Positions 29,033 through 38,334 of a DNA stretch of 64,000 nucleotides are shown here, piece after piece (the stretch's first letter is position 1; each line of letters opens with the position of its first letter). The position numbers were made by a program, and so were the translations under genes. Below the pieces are notes generated by a model, which was not told the DNA's origin, ran no database searches, and saw only the letters and a program-made list of their open reading frames with translations. The DNA is from Zhengella mangrovi (GTDB taxonomy: Bacteria; Pseudomonadota; Alphaproteobacteria; Rhizobiales; Rhizobiaceae), in contig NZ_PDVP01000005.1 of assembly GCF_002727065.1 (NCBI RefSeq), positions 176,001 to 240,000 on the forward strand, read 5' to 3'.

Positions 29033-30034
29033 ATGCCTGCAAAGCCTCCGCTGACCCTCCGCCTGTGCGAACCGCGCGGCTTTTGCGCCGGCGTTGACCG
29101 CGCCATCCAGATCGTCGTCCTTGCGCTGAAGAAATACGGCGCGCCGGTCTATGTCCGCCATGAGATCGTGCACAACAAGTTCGTGGTCGAGGGACTCAGG
29201 GCCCGGGGCGCCGTCTTCATCGAGGAACTCGACGAAATCCCGGGTGACCATCGCGATGCGCCGGTCGTCTTTTCCGCCCATGGCGTGCCGAAGTCGGTTC
29301 CTGCCCACGCGGAGGAACTGAACCTTCTATATCTCGACGCCACCTGTCCGCTGGTGTCCAAGGTCCACAAGCAGGCGATGCGCCACCAGCGTCTCGGCCG
29401 CCATGTCCTGCTCATCGGCCACGCCGGCCATCCCGAAGTGATCGGAACCATGGGGCAGTTGCCGGACGGTGCCGTGTCGCTGATCGAGACCGCCGACGAC
29501 GCAAGGCGTTTTTCGCCGCCGGCCGGTGCGGCCCTCGGCTACGTCACGCAGACCACGTTGTCGGTTGACGATACCGCCGGCATCGTGGCTGCGCTCGAGG
29601 AAACGTTTCCGGACATCCACGCGCCGGCAGCCGAAAGCATCTGTTATGCGACCACCAACCGCCAGGAGGCCGTGAAGCAGGCTGCGCCCGGCTGCGGGCT
29701 TTTCCTCGTGGTCGGCGCACCCAATTCGTCCAATTCCCGCCGCCTGGTGGAGGTCGCCGAACGGGCGGGCGCAGCTCGGGCGGCGCTCGTCCAGCGCGCC
29801 GCCGAGATCGACTGGGCCACGGCCGATGGCGTCGCGACCGTCGGCATCTCCGCCGGGGCGTCGGCACCCGAGATCATTGTCGACGAGATCATCGCCGCCT
29901 TTCGCGAGCGTTTCGACGTCACGCTCGATATTGCGCTGACCGCCGAGGAGAACGAAACCTTTCCGGTCATGCGCACGCTGCGCGACGTCGACCTGACCGC
30001 GGCTGACATGGCATTCGTGAACGGGGACCGGTAA
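29033..30034 (+). CDS. ispH: 4-hydroxy-3-methylbut-2-enyl diphosphate reductase
   Basis: A 333-residue iron-sulfur enzyme, the last step of the methylerythritol phosphate route to IPP and DMAPP. Cluster cysteines lie in [25 protein letters not shown] and a later Cys region; the stretches [11 protein letters not shown] and [12 protein letters not shown] are typical. Start choice among ATG 29012 and 29033 is uncertain; 29033 ([16 protein letters not shown]) fits the family length. Its product feeds ubiquinone and the farnesyl group used by ctaB in the same cluster. The stop overlaps the thrB start by one base. Confidence 0.94.
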   Translation: MPAKPPLTLRLCEPRGFCAGVDRAIQIVVLALKKYGAPVYVRHEIVHNKFVVEGLRARGAVFIEELDEIPGDHRDAPVVFSAHGVPKSVPAHAEELNLLYLDATCPLVSKVHKQAMRHQRLGRHVLLIGHAGHPEVIGTMGQLPDGAVSLIETADDARRFSPPAGAALGYVTQTTLSVDDTAGIVAALEETFPDIHAPAAESICYATTNRQEAVKQAAPGCGLFLVVGAPNSSNSRRLVEVAERAGAARAALVQRAAEIDWATADGVATVGISAGASAPEIIVDEIIAAFRERFDVTLDIALTAEENETFPVMRTLRDVDLTAADMAFVNGDR

Positions 30035-31002
30035 TGGCCGTCTACACAGACATCTCCGAAGAGGAACTGGCTGCCTTCCTGGCCGATTATCCGGTCGGCG
30101 AACTTCTCTCCTACAAGGGGATCGCCGAGGGTGTGGAGAATTCCAACTACCTCCTCCACACGGGCGAGGGCCATTTCATCCTCACGCTCTACGAAAAGCG
30201 CGTAAATCCTGACGATTTGCCCTTCTTCGTCGGCCTGATGGAGCATCTGGCCCGGAACGGCGTCACCTGTCCGCAGCCGGTCAAGCGCGCCGACGGCGGC
30301 GCGATCGGCAGGCTTGCCGGTCGCCCGGCGGCCATCGTGACCTTCCTGGATGGCATGTGGCCACGTCGGCCGACCGCCGCCCATTGCCGGGAAGTCGGCG
30401 CCGCGCTGGCGCAAATGCACCTGGCCGGCCAGGACTTTGCGATCACCCGGCCAAACGCGCTCGGCGTTTCCGGCTGGCGTCCGTTGTTCAACCTGGCGGC
30501 CGACCGGGCCGACGAGGTGGAACCGGGCCTGCATGCCGAGGTTTCCGGCGAACTCGACATTCTCGAGGCAACCTGGCCGTCGGACCTGCCGTCCGGCGTC
30601 ATCCATGCCGATCTCTTCCCCGACAACGTGTTCTTCCTCGGCAAGACGCTGTCAGGCCTGATCGATTTCTATTTCGCCTGCAACGACCTGCTGGCCTATG
30701 ACGTCGCGGTCTGTCTCAACGCCTGGTGCTTCGAGCGCGATTTCTCCTTCAACATCACGAAGGGGCAGGCCCTGCTTGCCGGATACCAGTCCGTGCGGCA
30801 CCTCAGCCCGGACGAGAGGGACGCTTTGCCGCTGCTGGCCCGTGGCGCGGCGCTGCGCTTCCTGCTGACCCGGCTCTACGACTGGCTGAACACGCCGCCA
30901 GGGGCCGTGGTGACGAAGAAGGATCCAAAGGAATACCTGCGCCGCCTGCGTTTCCACGCGCAAATCCGCGACGCCGTCGAATACGGCCTGGAGCCGGCAT
31001 GA
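30034..31002 (+). CDS. thrB: Homoserine kinase (APH-fold type)
   Basis: A 322-residue kinase of the aminoglycoside-phosphotransferase fold, the ThrB type of Hyphomicrobiales, not the GHMP kinase. The catalytic loop is [15 protein letters not shown] and the metal-binding stretch IDFYFACND. It phosphorylates homoserine in threonine synthesis; thrC lies at 39646-41043 on the other strand. It overlaps ispH by one base (TAATG) and rnhA by four (ATGA). Confidence 0.94.
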   Translation: MAVYTDISEEELAAFLADYPVGELLSYKGIAEGVENSNYLLHTGEGHFILTLYEKRVNPDDLPFFVGLMEHLARNGVTCPQPVKRADGGAIGRLAGRPAAIVTFLDGMWPRRPTAAHCREVGAALAQMHLAGQDFAITRPNALGVSGWRPLFNLAADRADEVEPGLHAEVSGELDILEATWPSDLPSGVIHADLFPDNVFFLGKTLSGLIDFYFACNDLLAYDVAVCLNAWCFERDFSFNITKGQALLAGYQSVRHLSPDERDALPLLARGAALRFLLTRLYDWLNTPPGAVVTKKDPKEYLRRLRFHAQIRDAVEYGLEPA

Positions 31003-31457
31003 AGACGGTCGAGATCTTCACCGACGGCGCCTGTTCCGGCAACCCGGGTCCGGGCGGCTGGGGCGCGATCCTGCGCTACAACGGCAACGAGAAGGAACTG
31101 AACGGCGGCGAGGCGCAGACGACCAACAACCGCATGGAGCTCATGGCTGCCATCGAGGCGCTGGGCGCGCTCAAGGAGCGCTGCAAGGTCGATCTCTACA
31201 CCGACAGCGTTTACGTGCGTGACGGCATCAAGGGCTGGATCCATGGCTGGAAGAAGAACGGCTGGAAGACCGCCGCGAAAAAGCCGGTCAAGAATGCGGA
31301 ACTCTGGCAGGCGCTGGACGAGGCGCGGGGACGTCACGATGTCACCTGGCACTGGATCAAGGGCCATGCCGGACACCCGGAAAACGAGCGCGCCGACGAA
31401 CTGGCGCGCCAGGGCATGGAACCGTTCAAGCCTCAGCGCGGAAAGATGACCGGGTAG
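30999..31457 (+). CDS. rnhA: Ribonuclease HI
   Basis: A 152-residue enzyme that degrades RNA in RNA-DNA hybrids. The four acidic catalytic residues are present in [37 protein letters not shown] and NERADELA. It begins in an ATGA overlap with thrB and is the last gene of this long plus-strand run. Its last 25 bp overlap the 3' end of the LysE-type gene on the other strand. Confidence 0.96.
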   Translation: MKTVEIFTDGACSGNPGPGGWGAILRYNGNEKELNGGEAQTTNNRMELMAAIEALGALKERCKVDLYTDSVYVRDGIKGWIHGWKKNGWKTAAKKPVKNAELWQALDEARGRHDVTWHWIKGHAGHPENERADELARQGMEPFKPQRGKMTG

Positions 31458-32029
31458 AGCGTAGCGACCAGCAGCAGAGCCATGGCCACGTTGAAGGCGC
31501 GCAGGCGCACCGGGCTGGTCAGGAACCGGCGCAACTCGCGTCCGGCAACGACCCAGATGCTCACCGATGGCAGGTTGATCACCCCGAAAACGAGGGCTGT
31601 GAAAAGCGCGGCAGCAAGACCGTGATCCGGCGAATAGACGCTGATGGCCGTCAGGGCCATCGCCCAGGCCTTGGGGTTGACCCATTGGAAGGCGGCGGCT
31701 TGCAGGAACGTCATCGGCCGGACGGAGGCTGACCGCTCGCCAGGCCCCGAGGCATTGGCGATCTTCCAGGCCAGGTACAGGAGATAGGCGACGCTGACGA
31801 CCTTCAGCACGTCATGGGCGGCTGGATAGGCGTCGAAGGCGCTCGCCAGACCGATCCCGACGACGAAGACCATGAAGGTAAAGCCGATCGTCACGCCCAT
31901 CATGTGCGGGAGGGTGCGGCCAAAACCGAAATTGGCGCCCGAAGCCATCAGCATCAGGTTGTTCGGTCCCGGCGTGATCGACGAGACGAGAGAGAACGCG
32001 GCCAGCGCGAGGAGGAGATTGCTGCTCAT
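31433..32029 (-). CDS. LysE/RhtB-family amino-acid exporter
   Basis: A 198-residue membrane protein with about six transmembrane helices. [18 protein letters not shown] and [12 protein letters not shown] are the hallmarks of the LysE/RhtB superfamily. It would export an amino acid or analogue. ATG 32029 ([15 protein letters not shown]) is chosen over the 7-residue longer form. It is divergent from an Lrp-type regulator 81 bp away, the classical arrangement of an amino-acid exporter and its sensor. Its 3' end overlaps rnhA tail to tail. Confidence 0.88.
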   Translation of the reverse strand: MSSNLLLALAAFSLVSSITPGPNNLMLMASGANFGFGRTLPHMMGVTIGFTFMVFVVGIGLASAFDAYPAAHDVLKVVSVAYLLYLAWKIANASGPGERSASVRPMTFLQAAAFQWVNPKAWAMALTAISVYSPDHGLAAALFTALVFGVINLPSVSIWVVAGRELRRFLTSPVRLRAFNVAMALLLVATLYPVIFPR

Positions 32030-32110
32030 GCTGCGATCATCGGTTGCCACGCGCGAAATGAAATTGCAAACATTCGGCTGTTCGCCCGATTTTCACAACC
32101 AGGTTCGGCA

Positions 32111-32554
32111 ATGGACGAGATCGACAGAAAGATATTGCGGGAATTGTCGGTGCGCGGCCGGATCAGCAATCTCGACCTGGCCGAGAGGATCGGGCTGTCA
32201 CCGTCCGCCTGCCTGCGCCGGACCCAGGAACTGGAACGCAGCGGCGTCATTTCCGGCTACCGCGCCGTCATAAACCCGGCCGCGCTTGGTAAGGGGTTCG
32301 TCGCCTACGTCACGGTTGGCCTCAACGACCATTCCAAGGCGTCCCAGAAAGCGTTTGAAACCGCCATGCAGACGGCCGGCCAGGTCACCGAGTGCCACAA
32401 TGTCACGGGCACCGTGGAATATCTCCTGCGCGTCGAGACCGAGGACCTCGCCAGCTACAAGCGGTTCCACACGGAGGTTCTGGGCCTGCTGCCCCAGGTC
32501 AATTCCATCACGTCCTACATCGTCATGGAATCGACCAAGAACCAGCACGCCTGA
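32111..32554 (+). CDS. Lrp/AsnC-family transcriptional regulator
   Basis: A 147-residue protein with an N-terminal winged helix-turn-helix (MDEIDRKILRELSVRGRISN, then LAERIGLSPSACLRRTQELE) and a C-terminal RAM ligand-binding domain (VTVGLNDHSKASQKAF to PQVNSITSYIVME). It most likely senses an amino acid and controls the divergent LysE-type exporter. The shared 81-bp region should contain its operator. Confidence 0.92.
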   Translation: MDEIDRKILRELSVRGRISNLDLAERIGLSPSACLRRTQELERSGVISGYRAVINPAALGKGFVAYVTVGLNDHSKASQKAFETAMQTAGQVTECHNVTGTVEYLLRVETEDLASYKRFHTEVLGLLPQVNSITSYIVMESTKNQHA

Positions 32555-32577
32555 GCGTGCTGGCCGGCGGTCTGGGT

Positions 32578-33063
32578 TCACAGCTGCGCCAGGATGCCCT
32601 CGGCGCTGGAGGCTTCGGCCTTGCCCGGCGAATCCTCGATGTTGAGAGCGCTGACCGTGCCGTCCTTGACGATCATCGAGAAGCGCTTCGAGCGCACGCC
32701 CAGGCCTGCTGCACCCAGGTCGATATCGAGGCCGGTCGCCTTGGCGAAGGCGCCGCTGCCATCCGCCAGGTAGAGGATCTTGTCCTTGCCGCCCGTCGCG
32801 TCTTCCCAGGCTTTCATCACGAATGCGTCGTTGACCGCAACCACGGCAATCGTGTCCACGCCCTTGGCCTTGATGGCATCGTGATGCTCGATGAAGCCGG
32901 GCAGGTGGTTCATGGAACACGTGGGCGTGAAGGCGCCCGGCACGCCGAACAGAACCACCGTCTTGTCCGCGAAAATATCCTGCGTGGACAGTTTCGCCGG
33001 CCCGTCGGCCGTGGAGGCGGTGAAGGTGGCATCAGGCAGCTTGTCGCCGGCCGAAATCGTCAT
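32578..33063 (-). CDS. Peroxiredoxin, Prx5/AhpE-like redoxin
   Basis: A 161-residue thiol peroxidase. The peroxidatic cysteine is in PGAFTPTCSMNHLPGF, and AFVMKAWEDATGG and GLGVRSKRFSMIV are typical of the Prx5 group. Only one cysteine is visible, so it is a 1-Cys or monothiol-reductant type, probably using glutathione or glutaredoxin. ATG 33063 follows GATGAGGAT. It is convergent with the Lrp gene, 23 bp between stops. Confidence 0.93.
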   Translation of the reverse strand: MTISAGDKLPDATFTASTADGPAKLSTQDIFADKTVVLFGVPGAFTPTCSMNHLPGFIEHHDAIKAKGVDTIAVVAVNDAFVMKAWEDATGGKDKILYLADGSGAFAKATGLDIDLGAAGLGVRSKRFSMIVKDGTVSALNIEDSPGKAEASSAEGILAQL

Positions 33064-33168
33064 GGGATCCTCATCTGTTTGTTCCGGTTGGGTCGGTGCA
33101 TGCCGCGCCAACTGGCGGGCACCACGCCATCTAGGTCAGGCTCGACGGACGTAAAGGGGGACGGATTG

Positions 33169-33966
33169 TCAGGGAACGGAGAACTGGCCGCTGACCGCTT
33201 CGTCACCACTCGTCAGCGTGAAATCGGCCGACAGGCCGTCCGCTGCCTTTGGCTTTGAGAGCACCTTGGCCTGGAAGGTCAGCTTGTCTCCGTCCCGCCT
33301 GCTGAGCGTCGGCACATCCAGCATCCAGCCGCCCCCGGGAGCCAGGAACAGGTCCGGCAGGGCCTCGCCCGCCGGTACATTGGCCTCGATCGTCAACATC
33401 CCGTCGTTCAGCCGGGCGCCGGTCACCGAAAACCCTGCCCGGGGCGGCGGGGGGAGCGCCGCGAACGCAGCCTCGACCAGCGGCTCGCTGGCCGGTGCCC
33501 TGGGATCGGCCTGGAGTGAGAAACTCATCTGGACCGGGATGCAGATGTCCTTGCAGATGCCCAGGAAAGCGGAAGTTTCCATGGCGACCGGCATGGCCGG
33601 GTCTTCGATCGGAAATTCCAGCGCGATGGCCATCGGCTCGCTGTAGCCCGCCCAGGTGGACCATTCGTCCTTGTAGCGGTGCGGTGCCGGAAAATGCATC
33701 GACACGCCCGTAACGTTCTTGCCCTGGACGATGGTGAGGGTCGGCGGCACGCCGGCATCGCCGGGTTCGCGCCAGTACGTCTTCCATCCTGGCAGCAGGC
33801 GGATTTCCAGTGCGCCCCGCAGGAGGCCGTCGGGTCCGGCCTGGTCTTCCGTGACGAGGCGCAGTTTGGCGCCTTCCATCGATTGCCAGGCGGAACTGGC
33901 GGCATGGGCACTGCCGGCGAACGCCAGCGAAACGAAAACCGCCGTGGAGAAACGAAGTCGGGTCAT
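33169..33966 (-). CDS. DsbD-alpha-like periplasmic protein (disulfide bond corrector domain)
   Basis: A 265-residue protein with a signal peptide (about residues 1-22, ending SAHA/AS) and a domain like the N-terminal reductase part of DsbD: GWKTYWREPGDAGVPPTL, and GICKDICIPVQM with the CxxxC pair. The membrane beta domain and thioredoxin-like gamma domain of full DsbD are missing, and no ccdA-type gene is nearby. It may receive electrons from a separate CcdA/ScsB partner. It is divergent from yqgE with about 230 bp between. Confidence 0.82.
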   Translation of the reverse strand: MTRLRFSTAVFVSLAFAGSAHAASSAWQSMEGAKLRLVTEDQAGPDGLLRGALEIRLLPGWKTYWREPGDAGVPPTLTIVQGKNVTGVSMHFPAPHRYKDEWSTWAGYSEPMAIALEFPIEDPAMPVAMETSAFLGICKDICIPVQMSFSLQADPRAPASEPLVEAAFAALPPPPRAGFSVTGARLNDGMLTIEANVPAGEALPDLFLAPGGGWMLDVPTLSRRDGDKLTFQAKVLSKPKAADGLSADFTLTSGDEAVSGQFSVP

Positions 33967-34196
33967 GGCAGGAATTGGCTGTTGCTCATGGATTGTTGAT
34001 GCCCCCGCCAGCCCCGACATGCAAGACGGTCTCGATGACGTTTGCATGATACGTGCGTGATCTTTGCTGCTGCGGCAGCGGCCGCCGCGCTTCGGGGTTG
34101 GCCATAGCCGCTGGCAGGGCGGACAACATTGATCGGGCAGGGGGCTTTCCATGCGCCCCGGTTTGGCGCTAGCATTCACGGCGATGGAGGCACGAT

Positions 34197-34775
34197 ATGA
34201 GCGGTAACTGGCTTGACGGACAATTCCTGATTGCCATGCCCGGCATGGCGGACACGCGGTTTGAGAAGACCGTGATCTACATGTGCGCGCATTCCGCCGA
34301 TGGCGCGATGGGGCTGGTGATCAACAAGCGCCAGGACATGGTGTTCCCCGATCTCCTGGTCCAGCTCGGCATCATCGGCGAGGCCGATGCCATTCGCCTG
34401 CCGCAATCGGCCCGCGACATGATCGTTCGCGATGGCGGTCCGGTTGAGCGCAGCCGCGGTTTCGTGCTTCACACCGGCGACTATGCCGCCGATTCGTCCA
34501 TGGAAATCGGGTCCGGCCTGTGCCTCACCGCCACGGTCGACGTGCTGCGGGCGATTTCCCGCGGCAGCGGCCCGGAACAGGCCATCATGGCGCTGGGCTA
34601 TGCCGGGTGGTCTCCGGGCCAGCTCGAGCAGGAGATCAGCGCAAACGGATGGCTGACCTGCCCGGCCTCGGCGGACCTCGTCTTCGAAGCCGATATCGAT
34701 GAACTCTATGACCTGACGCTCAACCGGCTCGGCATCGATCCGGTTTTCCTGAGCACCGAGGCCGGCCACGCCTGA
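34197..34775 (+). CDS. YqgE/AlgH family protein
   Basis: A 192-residue protein covering the whole UPF0301 domain: GQFLIAMPGMADTRFEKTVIY, DGAMGLVINK, VRDGGPVERSRGFVLH and the C-terminal GYAGWSPGQLEQEI. The family is conserved but its biochemical function is unknown; AlgH in Pseudomonas affects alginate and virulence gene expression. GGAGG lies about eight bases before ATG 34197. Confidence 0.92.
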   Translation: MSGNWLDGQFLIAMPGMADTRFEKTVIYMCAHSADGAMGLVINKRQDMVFPDLLVQLGIIGEADAIRLPQSARDMIVRDGGPVERSRGFVLHTGDYAADSSMEIGSGLCLTATVDVLRAISRGSGPEQAIMALGYAGWSPGQLEQEISANGWLTCPASADLVFEADIDELYDLTLNRLGIDPVFLSTEAGHA

Positions 34776-34834
34776 CCCCCGTTGGAGCAGCGTCGACGGC
34801 CGACCCGTATGACGCGCCGGCTTGTGGCCCCCTG

Positions 34835-37720
34835 TCAGGCGGCTACCAGCGGGTTCTGTTCCTTGATCGCCTGGAGTGCCGCCTGCGGTTCCATCGGTTC
34901 GCCGAACAGGAAGCTTTGCACGTAGTCGCAGCCAGCCTCGGCAATATCCTGTGCGACGGGCATGTCGGAGACGCCCTCGGCGACCACCTTGAGCCCGAGA
35001 TTGCCGGCCATGGAAATGATCGAACGCAGCAGGACGAGGCGCTGCGGCGAATCCGCTTCCAGGAAGCTGCGGTCGATCTTCAGCGTGTCGAACGGGAAAC
35101 GGGTCAGGTAGGACAGCGACGAGAACCCGGTGCCGAAATCGTCCAGCGACAGGCCGATGCCGATCTCGCGCAGGCGCTTGAGCACGGACGTGGCCTGTTC
35201 CGGGTTGCTCATCACCAGCGATTCGGTCAGCTCCAGCCGGAAGTTGGCGGCCGGCAGGTTGGTCCGCGTCAGCACGGAGCGGACATCGGCCACCAGGTCC
35301 TGGCGCATCAGTTGACGGCTCGACAGGTTGACGGAGACGAACAGGTCGTCCTTGGCGGTTTCGCCGAGCCAGGATTTCAGGTCGCTGGCTGCCGACTGCA
35401 TGGCGAACAGGCCGATCGGCACGATCAGCCCGGTCGTTTCGGCGATCGGGATGAAGTCGCTCGGCGGAATCGTGCCGCGCCGTGGATGCTCCCATCGCAC
35501 CAGCGCCTCGAACCCGGCGATCGCGCCGTCCTTGAGACTGACGATCGGCTGGTAGGCGAGCGCCAGTTCCTGCCGCTCGATGGCGCGCCGCAAGTCGGCT
35601 TCCAGCGCCAGCTTGTCCGTGCCGATGGTCCGGAAAGCCGGGCGGAACGGCTCGATCCGGTCGCCGCCGAAACGCTTGGCCTGGTGCAGCGCCAGTTCGG
35701 CATCCTTGACCAGGTCCTGCGCGGTCTCCTGTGTTCCGCTCCACGTTACCAGGCCCATCGAGGCGGTCAGCACGATCTCGCGCTTGGCGAAGGTGATGGG
35801 AGCGCTGATGGCCTTGCGCACCGCATCGGCGAAGGCAGCGATGCGCGCCGGGTCCTGCTCCGAAAGCAGCGCCAGCGCGAACTGGTCGCCGGAAAAGCGC
35901 GCCAGCGTGTCCTTGGGCTTTAGCAGGCGGGTCAGGCGGCGCGCCAGCGTCAGCAGGATCGTATCGCCGGCCGAAATGCCGAGGCTTTCGTTGACCTGCT
36001 TGAACCGGTCCACGTCGATGACGAAGATGGTCGGCTTGACCGTCTCCTCCGTCTGGGCAATGGCGATGATTCCTTCCAGCCGGCTCATGAACAGTTCGCG
36101 CGTCGGCAGTCCGGTCAGGTTGTCGTGGACGGCGTCGTGCAGCAGGCGCTCCTCGGCCTTCTTCTGCTCGGTGACATCGGCCAGCGTGCCGACGCAGCGG
36201 ATCACCTCGCCGTCCGAGCCGATCACCGGGCGCGCGCGCAGCACGAAATACTGGTAGTGGCCATCGGCACCACGCAGGCGGAAGGCCTGGTGAATGCGCC
36301 CGCGCCGGTGCTCCAGCACCATGTCCAGCGTGGTGCGGAAATGGTCGCGGTCGTCCGGGTGCAGGATGGGCAGCCAGTTGCGGGCAGGGCCGCGCAACGT
36401 GTCGGCCGGCAGGCCCATCTGCTTGCAGACGTCGGGACGGGTGACCACGCGGTCGCGTGCGACGTCCCAGTCGAACACCATGTAGCCGGACCCGGAAATT
36501 GCCAGCGCCTGCCGTTCCATGTCGGAGAACAGCCCCTGGTGCAGCGCACCGCCGGAAAACGCATGCTGCATCACCGTGAAGCCGATCAGGAGCACGATGA
36601 GGATGAGGCCGCCGCCGAGTGCCGGCTGGATGATGTCGTTGTCGATCATCCCGGTCACGGTCATCCAGCCGCCCACCAGCCAGGCCAGCGTCAGCAGCCA
36701 GCTCGGGATGAGCATGATCGCCCGGTCATAGGCCTGCAGCGACAGGTAGATGATGAGTCCGAGGCCCACGGCGGCGGTCAGCGCGAACGAGAAGCGGGAA
36801 ATGCCGGCGGCCACGGGCGGGTCGAAAACGGCGACGCCGGCAAGGCCCATCAGCATCAGCACCCAGAGCACCGCGCCATAGGCAAAGTGCATGTGCCAGC
36901 GATTGAGGTTCAGGTAGCTGAACAGGAACAGGACGAGCGTCAGCGCCAGCGCCACCTCGGACCCGGCGCGCCAGATCTGCTCGCTGCCGGGCGAAATGTC
37001 GATGACCCGGTTCAGGAACCCGAAGTCGATGGAAACATAGGCCAGAACCGCCCAGGCCAGTGCGGCGGTGGCGGGAAAAAGGGTTGTTCCCTTGACCACG
37101 AACAGGATCGTCAGGAACAGCGCCAACAGGCCGGCGATCCCGATCACGATGCCGCGGAACAGCGTGTAGGAGTTGATCGAATCCTTGTAGGCGTCCGGCT
37201 CCCAGAGATAGACCTGCGGCAGGCGCGACGAGGCGAGCTCGGCCACGAACGTGATCACCGCGCCTGGGTTGATCGTCACGTAGAAGACATCGGCATCCGG
37301 GGCATCCTCACGGTCGAGCGCGAAGCCTTCCGACGGCGTGATGTTGACGATGCGCCGCGAGCCGAGATCGGGCCAGAACAGCCCGGACCCCGGCAGCCGG
37401 TAGTGCGGCGCCACGATGATGCGGTCGAGCTGCTGGTCGGTCGGGTTGGCAATGGCGAAAACGGCCCAGTCGGTGCTCGTTTCCGGCTCCAGGGCCTCCA
37501 CCTCGATGCGTCGGACAATGCCGTCGGCGCCCGGAGCTGTCGAGGTCTGGAAGCTCGGTCCGCGGCCCCGGTAGATGTCGACGGCCTGCGACAGGTCGAG
37601 CGCCACGTCGTCGCGGCTGATCTTGATGGCTTCGAATGCGCTTGCGCTGACGCAAGGCAGGATCGCGAACATGGCGAGAACCATGATCATGCGCGCGAAG
37701 ATGGCTTTTGCCCCGGTCAC
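34835..37720 (-). CDS. Membrane PAS-GGDEF-EAL cyclic-di-GMP signalling protein
   Basis: A 961-residue protein: signal/anchor at 1-30, a periplasmic domain to about 180, seven or so transmembrane helices to about 385 (7TMR-like), PAS at about 405-525, GGDEF at about 530-690 and EAL at about 705-950. The GGDEF site is degenerate, SGDQF at 610-614, while EAL (738-740), LDDFGTGFSSLSYL and KIDRSF are intact, so phosphodiesterase activity is the likelier output. I chose GTG 37720 because it forms a GTGA overlap with the upstream GNAT stop; an open frame reaches 37786, and ATG 37690 is also possible. Confidence 0.9.
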   Translation of the reverse strand: MTGAKAIFARMIMVLAMFAILPCVSASAFEAIKISRDDVALDLSQAVDIYRGRGPSFQTSTAPGADGIVRRIEVEALEPETSTDWAVFAIANPTDQQLDRIIVAPHYRLPGSGLFWPDLGSRRIVNITPSEGFALDREDAPDADVFYVTINPGAVITFVAELASSRLPQVYLWEPDAYKDSINSYTLFRGIVIGIAGLLALFLTILFVVKGTTLFPATAALAWAVLAYVSIDFGFLNRVIDISPGSEQIWRAGSEVALALTLVLFLFSYLNLNRWHMHFAYGAVLWVLMLMGLAGVAVFDPPVAAGISRFSFALTAAVGLGLIIYLSLQAYDRAIMLIPSWLLTLAWLVGGWMTVTGMIDNDIIQPALGGGLILIVLLIGFTVMQHAFSGGALHQGLFSDMERQALAISGSGYMVFDWDVARDRVVTRPDVCKQMGLPADTLRGPARNWLPILHPDDRDHFRTTLDMVLEHRRGRIHQAFRLRGADGHYQYFVLRARPVIGSDGEVIRCVGTLADVTEQKKAEERLLHDAVHDNLTGLPTRELFMSRLEGIIAIAQTEETVKPTIFVIDVDRFKQVNESLGISAGDTILLTLARRLTRLLKPKDTLARFSGDQFALALLSEQDPARIAAFADAVRKAISAPITFAKREIVLTASMGLVTWSGTQETAQDLVKDAELALHQAKRFGGDRIEPFRPAFRTIGTDKLALEADLRRAIERQELALAYQPIVSLKDGAIAGFEALVRWEHPRRGTIPPSDFIPIAETTGLIVPIGLFAMQSAASDLKSWLGETAKDDLFVSVNLSSRQLMRQDLVADVRSVLTRTNLPAANFRLELTESLVMSNPEQATSVLKRLREIGIGLSLDDFGTGFSSLSYLTRFPFDTLKIDRSFLEADSPQRLVLLRSIISMAGNLGLKVVAEGVSDMPVAQDIAEAGCDYVQSFLFGEPMEPQAALQAIKEQNPLVAA

Positions 37721-38316
37721 CCGATTCTTGCCCCGTTTGTTTCCGCGCGGTCGTCGATCCGCGCGTATAGGATGTGGTCTCGCCACGAGCCGGCGATTCT
37801 CAAGTAGGATCGAAGCAGTCCTTCGCGCTCGAATCCGGCTTTTTCAAGCACGCGCATCGATCGGTTGTTGCCGGGAATACAGGCAGCTTCGAGCCGGTGC
37901 AACCCGAGTTCCCCGAAGGCATGACGGACAAGGGCCTCAAGCGCTTCCGCCATCAGGCCCTGGCCGGCGTGGCGCGCGCCCATCCAGTAGCCGATCTGCC
38001 CCGATTGCGCGACGCCGCGGCGGATGTTGCCGATGCTGATGCCGCCGGCCAGCACGCGACCGCCGTCGATGAAGACGAAGAAGGGCATCCCGGTTCCCTG
38101 CGCGATGTCCGCGCGATAGCGCCGCATGCGCTCCTTCCACGCCGGGCGGTCGAGATCGTCCGGCGGCCATTCCGGCTCCCAGGGTTCCAGGAAGGCACGG
38201 CTCTCGGTTCTCAGCGCTGCCCAAGCCGCATGATCGGATGTTTCAGGCCGGCGCAGCAGCACGCGTTCGTGAACCAGGACCGGACCGGAAGGCCGCAGGC
38301 CGGGCAGCGTCAGCAT
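37717..38316 (-). CDS. GNAT N-acetyltransferase, RimJ/RimL type
   Basis: A 199-residue acetyltransferase. RRPETSDHAAWAAL begins the fold, GYWMGARHAGQGLMAEAL is the acetyl-CoA motif A, and NNRSMRVLEKAGFEREG is the C-terminal signature of the RimJ/RimL group, which acetylates N-termini of ribosomal or other proteins. It is 18 bp downstream of the M16 peptidase gene and its stop overlaps the GTG start of the EAL gene (GTGA), so all belong to one minus-strand operon. Confidence 0.88.
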   Translation of the reverse strand: MLTLPGLRPSGPVLVHERVLLRRPETSDHAAWAALRTESRAFLEPWEPEWPPDDLDRPAWKERMRRYRADIAQGTGMPFFVFIDGGRVLAGGISIGNIRRGVAQSGQIGYWMGARHAGQGLMAEALEALVRHAFGELGLHRLEAACIPGNNRSMRVLEKAGFEREGLLRSYLRIAGSWRDHILYARIDDRAETNGARIG

Positions 38317-38334
38317 CGCGGCCGGCTCCGGCCG

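Noticed and set aside
36125..37807. 560-codon plus-strand frame opposite the EAL gene
   Set aside because: Composition dominated by Gln, His, Arg and Glu as expected for the complement of a high-GC gene; no recognisable domain.
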